64,000 nucleotides of DNA, from assembly GCA_964551015.1 (NCBI GenBank), contig CAZKBP010000003.1, forward strand, positions 212,718 to 276,717, written 5' to 3'. Shown here piece by piece: positions 18,672 to 27,539 of the stretch. The position numbers and the translations under genes were made by a program. The DNA comes from CAZKBP01 sp964551015. Lineage in GTDB: Bacteria; Bacteroidota; Bacteroidia; Cytophagales; Microscillaceae. Each line of letters begins with the position of its first letter. Within the stretch, counting starts at the first letter, position 1. The notes beneath the pieces are model-generated. The model was not told the origin of the DNA and did not search any database. It saw only the letters and a program-made list of their open reading frames with translations.

Positions 18672-19496
18672 TTAGCTGTAGTCCCAAGCGGGGGCAAAGT
18701 CAGGGTCAACCATTTTTTTGTTGGCTCGGTTGAGCTCAAAAATCTGGTTCATTTCCTCCGCAGAAAGTTCAAAGTCAAAAATTTGAAAATTTTCTTCCGC
18801 GTATTTTTCCGTGCCAGTTTTAGGGATCACCACCACATCTTCTTGTTGTAAGAGCCAACGGAGCGATACCTGTGCTGCGGTTTTATGGTGTTTGTCTGCG
18901 ATTTCTTTGATGCATTGATCATCTGTGACTTCTCCACGAGCCAGCGGGCTGTAGGCGGTTAAAGATATTCCGTGCTGACGCACATTTTTTAATACTTCAC
19001 TTTGATTTAAGAAAGGATGATATTCTACCTGATTCGTAATGATTTCGGCTCCGTAGTCAATCACTTCATCCACCATTTTGGGCAGAAAATTGCTGACCCC
19101 GATAGATTTGGTGTAGCCTTTCTCCTTGGCTTTCATCAACTCTTCCACGCTTTCTTGCATAGGAATGTTAGGATTTGGCCAGTGGATGAGAAGCAAATCT
19201 ACATAACCTAGTCCTAGTTTTTCTAGACTTTTTTCTGTCGAGGGGAGAAAGTTTTTTTTAGAAAGTTTCTCGAACCAGACTTTGGTGGTCACGAATAAGT
19301 TTTCTCGGCTCCCCGGGAGTTGCCTTAATCCTTGACCTACTTCTGCCTCGTTTCCGTAGATTTGAGCCGTATCGATGTGTCGGTAGCCGATTTCTAGGGC
19401 TTTCTCCACCATTTTTTGGGCTTCCTGACCTTTGAGTTGCCAAGTACCAAAACCCAAGGCGGGGATTGTAGCCTTTTTAACATGTACATATCGCAT
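18672..19496 (-). CDS. Aldo/keto reductase
   Basis: 274 residues, NADPH-dependent reduction of aldehydes or ketones in the cytosol. Catalytic tetrad motifs are intact: IDTAQIYGNEAEVG (Asp and Tyr), VTTKVW (Lys) and LLLIHWPNP (His). The cofactor segment VVIPKTGTEKYAEEN matches the family except that the usual PKS has become PKT. It resembles 2,5-diketo-gluconate reductase-type enzymes; the natural substrate is unknown. A palindrome lies just upstream. Confidence 0.94.
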   Translation of the reverse strand: MRYVHVKKATIPALGFGTWQLKGQEAQKMVEKALEIGYRHIDTAQIYGNEAEVGQGLRQLPGSRENLFVTTKVWFEKLSKKNFLPSTEKSLEKLGLGYVDLLLIHWPNPNIPMQESVEELMKAKEKGYTKSIGVSNFLPKMVDEVIDYGAEIITNQVEYHPFLNQSEVLKNVRQHGISLTAYSPLARGEVTDDQCIKEIADKHHKTAAQVSLRWLLQQEDVVVIPKTGTEKYAEENFQIFDFELSAEEMNQIFELNRANKKMVDPDFAPAWDYS

Positions 19497-19517
19497 AAGA
19501 TGTCTTTTTTAGTGAAT

Positions 19518-19536
19518 GTTCAGTCACTGACTAAAC
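19518..19536. promoter_or_regulatory. Palindrome upstream of the aldo/keto reductase, possible repressor operator
   Basis: GTTCAGTCACTGACTAAAC matches its own reverse complement at 16 of 19 positions, 21 bases upstream of the start codon. The TTCAGT/ACTGAA-like halves recall TetR operators, but no TetR gene is in the window. Confidence 0.4.
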
Positions 19537-19651
19537 AGGAAGTAAAGAGAGTGGTTTGTTTTGGGAATCTCTAAACTCGAGAGTTGTAAGCTAGAGGGTA
19601 ACGATACGAATGAATTTTTTCAATTTTTTTCGTTTTCCAATCCTCGAGGTT

Positions 19652-22600
19652 TTAATCCGTAATCACGGCATTCGGCTGTTTGATAGGCAGGGTGATGATA
19701 AACTCTGTACCCACGCCTGCTTCACTCTCCACCTCGATTTTCCCCTGATGTTTCTCGATGATGCTATGCACGATAGAAAGCCCCAGGCCTGTGCCTTCAC
19801 CTACTTCTTTGGTGGTGAAAAAGGGTTCAAAAACACGCTTTCTAATTTCCTCGGGCATGCCCTTACCGGTATCGCGGATACGAATGAGGACAGAAGAGAG
19901 AGGGGCTTGATCTGCTGACTCCTGATTGCTAGTTCCTGCCTGCTCAGTTTTAATAAAAATCTTTCCTTCTCCTTCAATGGCTTGAATGGCATTGGAAATG
20001 ATGTTCATAAATACCTGATTAAGCTTACCCGGGTAGCACTCGATAGAAGGGATATGGCCATATTCTTTGACAATTTCCACACGGTTTTTGTACTGGTTGC
20101 GGAGAATGGATAGGGTTGCGTCTAAATTCTCGTGCATATCCGCCATTTTGATATCGTCTTCATCTAGGCGGGAGAAGGTACGCAAGCCTTTAACAATCTC
20201 GGCGGTGCGCTCGGCTCCACGCTTGATACTTTCGGTCAGTTCGTTGACTTCTTCCAAGACTTCCTCGAATTCCATGTCTTCCTTCAATTCCATAATTTCC
20301 TTTAACTTTTCTTCTACATTTTGGGCGTCTACCTCTTCGTAATTCTCGAGCACTTCTATCAAATCTTGGATATTGGTTTTGAGCGAGCCAATGCCTGCGT
20401 AGACAAAGTTGATTGGATTATTGATCTCGTGGGCAATACCCGCGGTGAGTTGCCCGAGCGAAGCCATTTTATCGGCTTCTAGAAGTTGGGTCTGAGTGCT
20501 CTTGAGGTTATCCAAGGTGGCTTGGATTTCTTCTTTTTGCTGATGAATTTGCGCCGTTTGCCGCTGTACCTCTTCTTCTAGTTCTTTTTTTCTTCTTTGG
20601 ATTTGATTGATACGATAGCGAGAAATCATATAAATGATGCCGACAAAAGCGATGATACATAGCGTCCAAAACCACCAAGTGAGCCAAAAAGGCGGTAAAA
20701 TTTGGATGACCAAGACCCTTCGCCCTGCTTTGCTCCAATCGGAGTTTTTGTTAATTGCTTCTACTTCAAAGACATAGGTAGCTGGATATAAATTCGTGTA
20801 AGTCACTAAGCGTTGGGTAGTGGTATAATTCCATTTGCCATCCTGAAAACCCAAGAGTCGATAGCGGTAGCGGGTTTTTTCGGGGTGTTTGTAATTGAGA
20901 GCCACAAATTCAATAGAAAAAATAGACTGATGGTAATCCAAAGTGATCGTATCTGTCAGGGTGATATGCTTGGAGAGTACCGCGGATTCTTCTGTACTAA
21001 TTTTTACGGATTCATTAAAGATTTGAAAATCAGTCAGTACGACCGAAGGTGCCTCGATCTCCTTGAGGGCATTGACTCGAGCGGGATCAAAGTTGGTAAA
21101 GCCATTAATGCCCCCAAAGAGCATATGGCCGGTTTTGCTTTTGAGGTAAGCACCCCCGTTGAATTCATTACTTTGCAAGCCATCAAATACATCATAATTG
21201 GCGATCACGGAATCTTGATCCAGACTTAATTGGAAAAGTCCTTTGTTGGTACTGATCCAAAGATAGCCACTCTCATCTTCTAAGATACCATAGGCGACAT
21301 CATTGAACAGGCCATCGTCTTGGTCGTAGCGGGTAAATGTTTCCTGCTCGCGATCAAATTGGTTCAAACCGCCTCCGTAGGTTCCAACCCACAATTGTTT
21401 TCGGCTATCCTCGAAGACAGCCATGATGATGTCATTGCTGAGGCTGTTGGATTTTCGCTCATCGTATTGATAGCTATAGAATTTTTCTGTCTTGTAATCA
21501 AAGCGATTGAGTCCGCCGCCACGAGTGCCTACCCAGAGATTACCTTCACTGTCTTCGGCCAGGGCATAGATCGTGTTATGGCTGAGGCTAAGAGAATCTT
21601 TGGCATCGTGGAGAAAATGCCTAAAAGTATCGGTATCACGGTCTAAAAGACTCAGCCCCCCGCCCTTGGTGCCGATCCAGAGCTTGTTTTGAGAATCTTC
21701 ATAAATGACACGGACGTTGGGATGTAGGAGTGCCTTCTTTGCCTGAGCATCTATTTGATTGTGAACAGGATAGGCTTTGAAATTCTGCCCACCCAGATAT
21801 TTGAGTAAGCCTTGATTGAGCATACCCACCCAAATATTTCCCTGACGGTCGCGGTAGATTGTTTGCACGTCATTGTTAGGCAAATTAGAATTTTCTTTTC
21901 GGAAACCCGACAGAATACGGTCTTGATTTACATCATAAATATCAATTCCGCCATTGTAAGTGGCTACCCAGAACTGATTGCTATCGGCGGGGCAAAACCC
22001 CTTGATGTTATTGCTGGACAGCGAAGAGTTGTCTTGGGAAAAGTGGTGAAACATTCTTTGGGAAGGGTCATACTTGTTCACACCACCAATATAAGTGCCG
22101 ATCCAGACCTGCCCTTGGTGGTCTGGATAAATATCAAAAATCAGGTTAGCATTCAGGCTTCCAGTTTTCTGTAAATCTTTCTGGTGATGAGACCAGTTGC
22201 CCGCTTGATCTTTGACAAATAATCCCTGATTGCTCCCGACCCAAAGATTTTGTTCCTGATCCAATGCCAAGGTAAATATTCCCAATGAAGCAGTAGCATC
22301 TAAAGGTAGCTCTACTTTTTGTACCCGCTCTTGCTCAGAAACTTGCATCAGACCGTCCGTGGTGCCCACCCAAAGGTTTTGTTTTTGATCTCCCAGTAGG
22401 CTTAAGATCACAGGGTAAGGTTCGGACTCGGAGAGAGGAAAAGCTTGAAAACGGGCGTGGCTAGCGTTCCACCGGAAGAGTCCCTGCTCGGTACCTGCCC
22501 AAATTTGACCACCTGCATCTTCGGTGATTTCCTGTATTTGGGCAAGGCGAATGGTACGGAAAGTAATAGAGTCTAGGTTCTCATGCAACTTGGCCACGTA

Positions 22601-23086
22601 AGTTTGCTCGGGCGTGCTAATCCACAAGTACTCATTTTGATAGATGTAAAGATTTGAAATGTTTTTTTGGTGCAGGGATTGCGAGCTTGCCGGAGTCTCG
22701 GGAGTATACTGAAACTGGTGTACAAAGGTTTGCTTTTCTGGGATAAAGATATTGAGTCCCTGGTCGGTTCCCACCCAGATTCTCCCCCAGCGATCCTCCA
22801 CGAGCGTACGCATATTATTAGCACTAATCGTATTGGTATCTTCGGGTGATTTTTTGTAAATCTTGAATTGGTAACCATCGTAGCGATTTAGGCCATCTTG
22901 GGTGCCAAACCAGAGAAAGCCTAGGCGATCTTGCAAGATACAATAGACATGGCTCTGAGAAAGCCCTTCTTTGAGGGTAATGTGGTCAAACTCTAAGTTT
23001 ATTCTCTGGGCAAAGAGAAGGGGAGGAGCCATCCCAAGGAAAATGATTAGTAAAAAAGACAAATAAACAAAAGAGCCTCTTTTCAT
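19652..23086 (-). CDS. Two-component sensor histidine kinase with Reg_prop propeller and Y_Y_Y domain
   Basis: 1144 residues. A signal peptide or first anchor (about 8-27) precedes a large periplasmic part with many Reg_prop blades (repeated WVGTxxGLN/LFR motifs) and a Y_Y_Y domain (about 735-805; NYKHPEKTRYRYRLLGFQDG). A transmembrane helix (WFWTLCIIAFVGIIYMI) and a coiled coil follow. The kinase core has phospho-acceptor His886 in AGIAHEINNPINF, an N box (NIISNAIQAIEG), and G boxes DTGKGMPEE and GEGTGLGLSI. No receiver or AraC output domain is fused, so it is not a full hybrid; its response regulator must be elsewhere. Kinases of this layout often sense glycans or surface signals. Confidence 0.94.
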   Translation of the reverse strand: MKRGSFVYLSFLLIIFLGMAPPLLFAQRINLEFDHITLKEGLSQSHVYCILQDRLGFLWFGTQDGLNRYDGYQFKIYKKSPEDTNTISANNMRTLVEDRWGRIWVGTDQGLNIFIPEKQTFVHQFQYTPETPASSQSLHQKNISNLYIYQNEYLWISTPEQTYVAKLHENLDSITFRTIRLAQIQEITEDAGGQIWAGTEQGLFRWNASHARFQAFPLSESEPYPVILSLLGDQKQNLWVGTTDGLMQVSEQERVQKVELPLDATASLGIFTLALDQEQNLWVGSNQGLFVKDQAGNWSHHQKDLQKTGSLNANLIFDIYPDHQGQVWIGTYIGGVNKYDPSQRMFHHFSQDNSSLSSNNIKGFCPADSNQFWVATYNGGIDIYDVNQDRILSGFRKENSNLPNNDVQTIYRDRQGNIWVGMLNQGLLKYLGGQNFKAYPVHNQIDAQAKKALLHPNVRVIYEDSQNKLWIGTKGGGLSLLDRDTDTFRHFLHDAKDSLSLSHNTIYALAEDSEGNLWVGTRGGGLNRFDYKTEKFYSYQYDERKSNSLSNDIIMAVFEDSRKQLWVGTYGGGLNQFDREQETFTRYDQDDGLFNDVAYGILEDESGYLWISTNKGLFQLSLDQDSVIANYDVFDGLQSNEFNGGAYLKSKTGHMLFGGINGFTNFDPARVNALKEIEAPSVVLTDFQIFNESVKISTEESAVLSKHITLTDTITLDYHQSIFSIEFVALNYKHPEKTRYRYRLLGFQDGKWNYTTTQRLVTYTNLYPATYVFEVEAINKNSDWSKAGRRVLVIQILPPFWLTWWFWTLCIIAFVGIIYMISRYRINQIQRRKKELEEEVQRQTAQIHQQKEEIQATLDNLKSTQTQLLEADKMASLGQLTAGIAHEINNPINFVYAGIGSLKTNIQDLIEVLENYEEVDAQNVEEKLKEIMELKEDMEFEEVLEEVNELTESIKRGAERTAEIVKGLRTFSRLDEDDIKMADMHENLDATLSILRNQYKNRVEIVKEYGHIPSIECYPGKLNQVFMNIISNAIQAIEGEGKIFIKTEQAGTSNQESADQAPLSSVLIRIRDTGKGMPEEIRKRVFEPFFTTKEVGEGTGLGLSIVHSIIEKHQGKIEVESEAGVGTEFIITLPIKQPNAVITD

Positions 23087-23113
23087 GGACTTTTGGGTTA
23101 TGAGTTGTTGGTT
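23087..23113 (-). repeat. 7-nt leader AACCAAC, AACTCAT, AACCCAA in front of the sensor kinase
   Basis: On the minus strand these three units occupy 23113-23093 and are followed by AAGTCC and the start codon at 23086, so the register ends 6 bases from the ATG. Confidence 0.6.
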
Positions 23114-23252
23114 TCCTTTCTAGGGCTTTCTTGACAATGGTTTCCAGCCCTAGCCGATTTGATACAACTGATTTTTGTGGATTCTGAATCTTGATTACTT
23201 ACGTAAAGTTTGGCAAAAATCACCCCAATTTACGGAAAAAGAAAACATATTC

Positions 23253-23460
23253 GTAATGACTGCAAACGCTTTTCAGACGGTGTTGATGCGCTCGTGCATG
23301 GCGTGAGAAACTTTTTGTATGGTGTTAATGGATTCATCAGTGAGCTTAAAAACTTTTTAGATGGTGCTAATGGATTCATCAGCGGGCTTAAAAACTTTTT
23401 AGATGGCGTTGAAAGCTTTTTGTATGGTGCTAATGGATTCATCAGTGAGCTTAAAAAATC
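23253..23460. repeat. Tandem repeat block with 7/21/42-bp periodicity (spurious ORFs)
   Basis: About 200 bp written in 7-base words, e.g. AACTTTT, TAGATGG, TGCTAAT, GGATTCA, TCAGTGA, GCTTAAA on the plus strand, recurring three times as a 42-bp unit with internal 21-bp similarity. Because 21 is a multiple of 3, open frames appear on both strands (23210-23611 plus, 23230-23442 minus) that encode only the repeat. I therefore do not annotate a protein here. The rest of 23114-23252 and 23461-23695 shows nothing beyond an A+T-rich leader before ccoNO. Confidence 0.75.
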
Positions 23461-23695
23461 TTTTATCGATAAAAACCTACTGCTAATCAGGGTTAAGCGA
23501 AAGTTCGAGTGTGTTTTTAAGCACTTATCTAAGTCAAGCCTAAATCTTCTAGAGGTGTTCTTAGCGATGTTTTCGCGGGGTGTAGGAAGAAAATTAGATG
23601 ATTTTGGGTGAAACTGACTTTTGTCATTTTAATCCCAAGGCATCTCGGCTACCTTCGTACAAGATTAAACTTCTAACTCCTCAAAAACGATATTT

Positions 23696-25864
23696 ATGGA
23701 AGGGAAAGTATTAACACGAGATACCCAACAAAAATCCTTAGACCTGCAGATTGAGAAGTTTAGCTACGATAACACAGTGGTCAAACTTTTCATCATCGCT
23801 ACGGTGATCTTTGGAATCGTCGGCATGTCAGTCGGTTTGCTGATGGCCATTCAAATGTTCTATCCTGCTGCTAATTTTGGTATTCCTTATACTACTTTTG
23901 GCCGAATCAGACCTTTACACACCAACGCGGTCATTTTTGCCTTCGTTGGAAATGCTATGTTTGCCGGAGTCTATTACTCCTTGCAACGATTACTCAAAGC
24001 CAGAATGTACAGCGATGCGCTGAGCCGTTTTCATTTCTGGGGCTGGCAAGCCATTATCTTGGCGGCGGCTATTACATTGCCCCTAGGATATACCACGAGC
24101 CACGAGTACGCCGAATTAGAGTGGCCGATTGATATTGCCATTACTTTGGTATGGGTGGCCTTCGGGATCAACATGATCGGAACCATCCTCAAGCGTCGTG
24201 AAAGACACATGTACGTGGCTATTTGGTTTTACATCGCGACTTTTATTACCGTGGCGATTCTACACGTATTCAACTCCATCCAGTTACCCATTGGTTGGTT
24301 CAAAAGCTACTATGTATTTGCTGGGGTGCAAGATGCCTTGGTACAATGGTGGTACGGACACAACGCAGTGGCTTTCTTCCTGACCACACCTTTCTTGGGG
24401 CTGATGTATTATTATCTGCCTAAGGCGGCCAATCGTCCGGTTTATTCCTATAAGCTTTCGATTATCCACTTCTGGTCCTTGATCTTTATCTATATCTGGG
24501 CAGGGCCTCACCACTTATTATATACTTCACTGCCAGACTGGGCACAAAGCTTGGGTACGGTCTTTTCTATTATGTTGATTGCCCCTTCTTGGGGAGGAAT
24601 GCTCAACGGTTTGTTGACGCTCAGAGGAGCTTGGGATAGAGTAAGAGAAGATCCGGTTTTGAAATTCTTGGTGGTAGCGGTTACGGCTTACGGTATGGCT
24701 ACTTTTGAAGGGCCGATGCTTTCTTTGAAAAATGTCAACTGGCTATCGCACTATACCGACTGGACCATTGCTCACGTACACGTGGGAGGTTTGGGTTGGA
24801 ATGGTTTTATGATCTTTGGAGTACTTTATTGGTTGGTGCCCAAGCTTTGGGGAACTCAGTTATTCTCTCGCAAACTAGCCAATACACACTTCTGGCTAGG
24901 TACTTTGGGAATCATCTTTTATGCCTTACCGCTTTACATTGCTGGTTTTACCCAGAGTTTGATGTGGAAGCAATTCACGCCTGATGGATTCTTGGTATAT
25001 AGTAACTTCCTACAAACGGTTACGCAAATCTTGCCGATGTACATGCTCCGTGCGGTCGGTGGAGCCTTATATTTGACCGGTGCTTTCTTACTAGCTTATA
25101 ACCTTTGGAAAACCGCAACTCAGGGTAAATTTATCGCTAACGAAGAAGCACAAGCGCCTGCACTTGCCAAAAAATACGTGGCGAAGCCTAATGAGGGCTG
25201 GCACCACAGATTGGAAAGAAGAGCCGTTCTTTTCACCGTCTTGACTTTTATTGCCGTGGCGATCGGAGGAATCATTGAGATTGTACCCACGATGATGGTC
25301 AAATCCAACGTGCCTAGCATCGCTTCGGTACAGCCTTATACTCCATTAGAATTACACGGTAGAGATTTGTATATCCGCGAAGGTTGTGTGGGTTGCCACT
25401 CGCAAATGGTTCGTCCTTTCCGCGATGAAACCGAGCGATACGGTGAATACTCCAAAGCAGGTGAATTCGTGTACGATCACCCATTCCTATGGGGTTCTAA
25501 GCGTACTGGGCCAGACTTGCACCGCGAAGGTGGCCTGAGAAGCGATAGCTGGCACTACTTCCATATGTTGGAGCCAGAGCAAATGTCTCCAGGTTCTATT
25601 ATGCCACCCTATCCTTGGTTGCTAGAAAATGATTACCAGACTTCAAGCATTATCCCGAAAGTTACGGCTATGCGTCAGTTGGGTGTGCCTTATCCTGAGG
25701 GTTACGAAGGTGAAGTAGAAGCCGAAGTACAGGCGCAAGCCGAGGCCATTGTGAAACGATTGGCAGAAGAAGCCAAAGTAAAGACTTCTCCTGATAAAGA
25801 AATCGTAGCCCTGATCGCTTACCTACAACGCTTAGGAACCGATATCAAAGTAGTAGAAGAATAA
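23696..25864 (+). CDS. ccoNO: cbb3-type cytochrome c oxidase, fused subunits I and II (CcoN-CcoO)
   Basis: 722 residues. The high-affinity terminal oxidase core. Residues 1 to about 485 are CcoN: twelve membrane helices with the haem and copper His motifs RPLHTNAVIFAF, WWYGHNAVAFFLT, WAGPHHLLYTSLPDW and AHVHVGGLGWNG. After a linker comes CcoO: an anchor helix (about 502-522), the haem c site C564-V-G-C567-H568 with SQMVRPFRDE, and the axial Met region GSIMPPYPWLL. Fusion of the two genes is common in Bacteroidota. It is the first gene of a seven-gene run ending at 30323. Confidence 0.97.
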   Translation: MEGKVLTRDTQQKSLDLQIEKFSYDNTVVKLFIIATVIFGIVGMSVGLLMAIQMFYPAANFGIPYTTFGRIRPLHTNAVIFAFVGNAMFAGVYYSLQRLLKARMYSDALSRFHFWGWQAIILAAAITLPLGYTTSHEYAELEWPIDIAITLVWVAFGINMIGTILKRRERHMYVAIWFYIATFITVAILHVFNSIQLPIGWFKSYYVFAGVQDALVQWWYGHNAVAFFLTTPFLGLMYYYLPKAANRPVYSYKLSIIHFWSLIFIYIWAGPHHLLYTSLPDWAQSLGTVFSIMLIAPSWGGMLNGLLTLRGAWDRVREDPVLKFLVVAVTAYGMATFEGPMLSLKNVNWLSHYTDWTIAHVHVGGLGWNGFMIFGVLYWLVPKLWGTQLFSRKLANTHFWLGTLGIIFYALPLYIAGFTQSLMWKQFTPDGFLVYSNFLQTVTQILPMYMLRAVGGALYLTGAFLLAYNLWKTATQGKFIANEEAQAPALAKKYVAKPNEGWHHRLERRAVLFTVLTFIAVAIGGIIEIVPTMMVKSNVPSIASVQPYTPLELHGRDLYIREGCVGCHSQMVRPFRDETERYGEYSKAGEFVYDHPFLWGSKRTGPDLHREGGLRSDSWHYFHMLEPEQMSPGSIMPPYPWLLENDYQTSSIIPKVTAMRQLGVPYPEGYEGEVEAEVQAQAEAIVKRLAEEAKVKTSPDKEIVALIAYLQRLGTDIKVVEE

Positions 25865-25869
25865 AAACA

Positions 25870-25957
25870 GTTGTCCGGTTGTGGCTTGCTAGTTATGAGG
25901 GTAATAAAACCCTCCAACGCGCAACTCACAACCGACAACCCGCAACTAAATAAAGCC
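25870..25957 (+). promoter_or_regulatory. Imperfect hairpin plus 7-nt repeat leader between ccoNO and ccoQ
   Basis: A core stem GAGGGT (25897-25902) / ACCCTC (25909-25914) with loop AATAAA is extended by longer arms, GTTGTCCGGTTGTG against CACAACCGACAAC. The right arm is itself made of 7-nt units AACTCAC, AACCGAC, AACCCGC, AACTAAA, TAAAGCC running straight into the ATG at 25958. It could slow transcription or set the ratio of the subunits. No T-run follows, so full termination is unlikely. Confidence 0.5.
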
Positions 25958-26176
25958 ATGTTTAAACACTATTTCGAAGGAATCCAGAACGTAGAAATCT
26001 ATCCGATTATCTCTCTGATCATATTTTTCACCTTTTTCTTATTAATGATCATTTGGCTCATTAAAGTCAACCAAGGCTACATTGACAAGATGAAAAATAT
26101 GCCCTTAGAATCGGATGAAGAATTGGACCTAAAATCAAAAAACGAGCAAGAAAACTATGAACACGCTTCTTCATAA
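25958..26176 (+). CDS. ccoQ: cbb3 oxidase small subunit (CcoQ-like)
   Basis: 72 residues from the Met at 25958; the frame is open to 25871, but that part is the repeat leader. One membrane helix (about residues 14-38: YPIISLIIFFTFFLLMIIWL) is followed by a charged tail (MKNMPLESDEELDLKSK). Size, helix position and place between subunits I/II and III fit CcoQ (FixQ), which stabilises the complex. Its last 20 bases overlap the start of ccoP, indicating translational coupling. Confidence 0.8.
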   Translation: MFKHYFEGIQNVEIYPIISLIIFFTFFLLMIIWLIKVNQGYIDKMKNMPLESDEELDLKSKNEQENYEHASS

Positions 26177-27071
26177 ATCAAAAAATTTACTCAAAAAAGC
26201 AAGCCTAGCCACTGCCCTGCTCTTAGGTGGGGGAGTAGCCTGGGCGCAAGAAGCTGAGGAAGCTGCCGCGGCCGCTACTCAGCAAGCACAACTGTCCCAA
26301 CAGGAGTGGATGCTCCTGATGCTGATCGGTACTACGGTCTTTGTGACCATTCTGGTGCTCATCACGGTGCTGTACACCTTGGTGGTATTACGCCAGGTCG
26401 TCTTTAAGGAGATGAAAGGTAAGGAAGCACCCAGCCTTTGGGTAAGCATTGACAAGCAACTGACCAATGCCATTCCTCTGGAAAAAGAAGAGTCTATCAT
26501 GCTGGACCATAACTACGATGGCATCCGTGAGCTAGACAATCACTTACCACCTTGGTGGGTCTACTTGTTCTACGGTACGGTGGTATTTGGTATTATTTAT
26601 ATGTTTAATTATCACGTGCTTGAGATCTCGCCTCTTTCTGATGAAGAATACGAAATCGCCATGGAGAAAGCCTCTTTTGAAGTAGCTGAATACAAAAAGC
26701 TAATGGCTGATAACATTGATGAAAATAATGTAGAATTCCTCAGTGACGACTCCGAAGCACTGGCCGCAGGTAAAGAAATTTACGACAAAAACTGCGTGGC
26801 CTGTCACGGTGCCCAAGGCGAAGGAGGAACCGGACCAAACCTGACCGATGAGTATTGGCTTCACGGTGGGGATATCAAGCATATCTTCTCTACCATCAAG
26901 TATGGAGTAGCCCAGAAAGGGATGATCTCTTGGGAGAAAAAGCTTAAACCTGGCGATATGCAGAATGTGGCTAGCTATATCCTTAGCCTACAGGGAACCA
27001 ACCCGCCCAACGCCAAAGAACCACAAGGAGATCAATACGTGCCAGAAGAAGAGGAAGAAGCAAGTAAATAA
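26157..27071 (+). CDS. ccoP: cbb3 oxidase subunit III (CcoP), single haem c
   Basis: 304 residues. A signal-like N-terminus with an Ala/Glu-rich stretch (EEAAAAATQQAQ) leads to two membrane helices (WMLLMLIGTTVFVTILVLIT and WWVYLFYGTVVFGIIYMF). A soluble cytochrome c domain follows with one site only, C213-V-A-C216-H217, then GAQGEGGTGPNL and a Met ligand region (AQKGMISW). Proteobacterial CcoP proteins have two haem c sites; here the second CxxCH is absent. The start overlaps ccoQ by 20 bases. Confidence 0.94.
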   Translation: MNTLLHKSKNLLKKASLATALLLGGGVAWAQEAEEAAAAATQQAQLSQQEWMLLMLIGTTVFVTILVLITVLYTLVVLRQVVFKEMKGKEAPSLWVSIDKQLTNAIPLEKEESIMLDHNYDGIRELDNHLPPWWVYLFYGTVVFGIIYMFNYHVLEISPLSDEEYEIAMEKASFEVAEYKKLMADNIDENNVEFLSDDSEALAAGKEIYDKNCVACHGAQGEGGTGPNLTDEYWLHGGDIKHIFSTIKYGVAQKGMISWEKKLKPGDMQNVASYILSLQGTNPPNAKEPQGDQYVPEEEEEASK

Positions 27072-27077
27072 AAGCAT

Positions 27078-27518
27078 ATGCAACTGAGTGATGAGCAAAT
27101 AGCATTAGTAAAAGATTCTTGGGTAACGCTCGTTACTCGCTATGAACAAGCCGGTCAGATTTTCTATGACCGGCTTTTCGAGAAAAATCCTGACTTGCGC
27201 TCGCTTTTTAAGCACGAAATGGAGACCCAAAATCGTAAACTTTTGTTTGCTGTTTCGCTCATTATCACAAAGCTTTCTAAACTGGACAAAGTCAAAGAAG
27301 AAATCAAACACCTAGGACGGCGACACGTGGATTATGGCGTGCTACCCAAGCATTTTGAACCCTTTGGAGAAGCTTTCTTAGCCATGCACCAAGAACTCTT
27401 GGGCGATAAATGGACGCCCGAACTCGAGGCGGCTTGGGAAAAGGTATATCAGGTAATTTCCAAAGCCATGATCGAGCTGATCCAAGAAAAACGCGAAAAC
27501 ATGTCCTCATCAAGCTAA
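27078..27518 (+). CDS. Single-domain bacterial globin
   Basis: 146 residues of the flavohaemoglobin/Vitreoscilla-type globin fold without a reductase part. Proximal His83 lies in HLGRRHVDYGV, the CD1 Phe is in SLFKHEM (about 44), and the distal E7 position is probably a Gln (METQNRK). It begins 6 bases after ccoP and lies 21 bases before ccoG, inside the oxidase operon. That position suggests a role in delivering O2 to, or removing NO from, the cbb3 oxidase under low oxygen. This role is inferred from context. Confidence 0.9.
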   Translation: MQLSDEQIALVKDSWVTLVTRYEQAGQIFYDRLFEKNPDLRSLFKHEMETQNRKLLFAVSLIITKLSKLDKVKEEIKHLGRRHVDYGVLPKHFEPFGEAFLAMHQELLGDKWTPELEAAWEKVYQVISKAMIELIQEKRENMSSSS

Positions 27519-27539
27519 TTGTTTCAAAAAGTCCTTTTT

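Noticed and set aside
19652..23086. Full hybrid two-component system with receiver and AraC output
   Set aside because: The protein ends straight after the ATPase domain (GLGLSI... LPIKQPNAVITD); no receiver or HTH is fused.
23210..23611. 133-residue plus-strand ORF and 70-residue minus-strand ORF with repeated peptides
   Set aside because: Both are by-products of the 21-bp multiple of the 7-nt repeat; open frames occur on both strands and the peptides have no non-repeat part.
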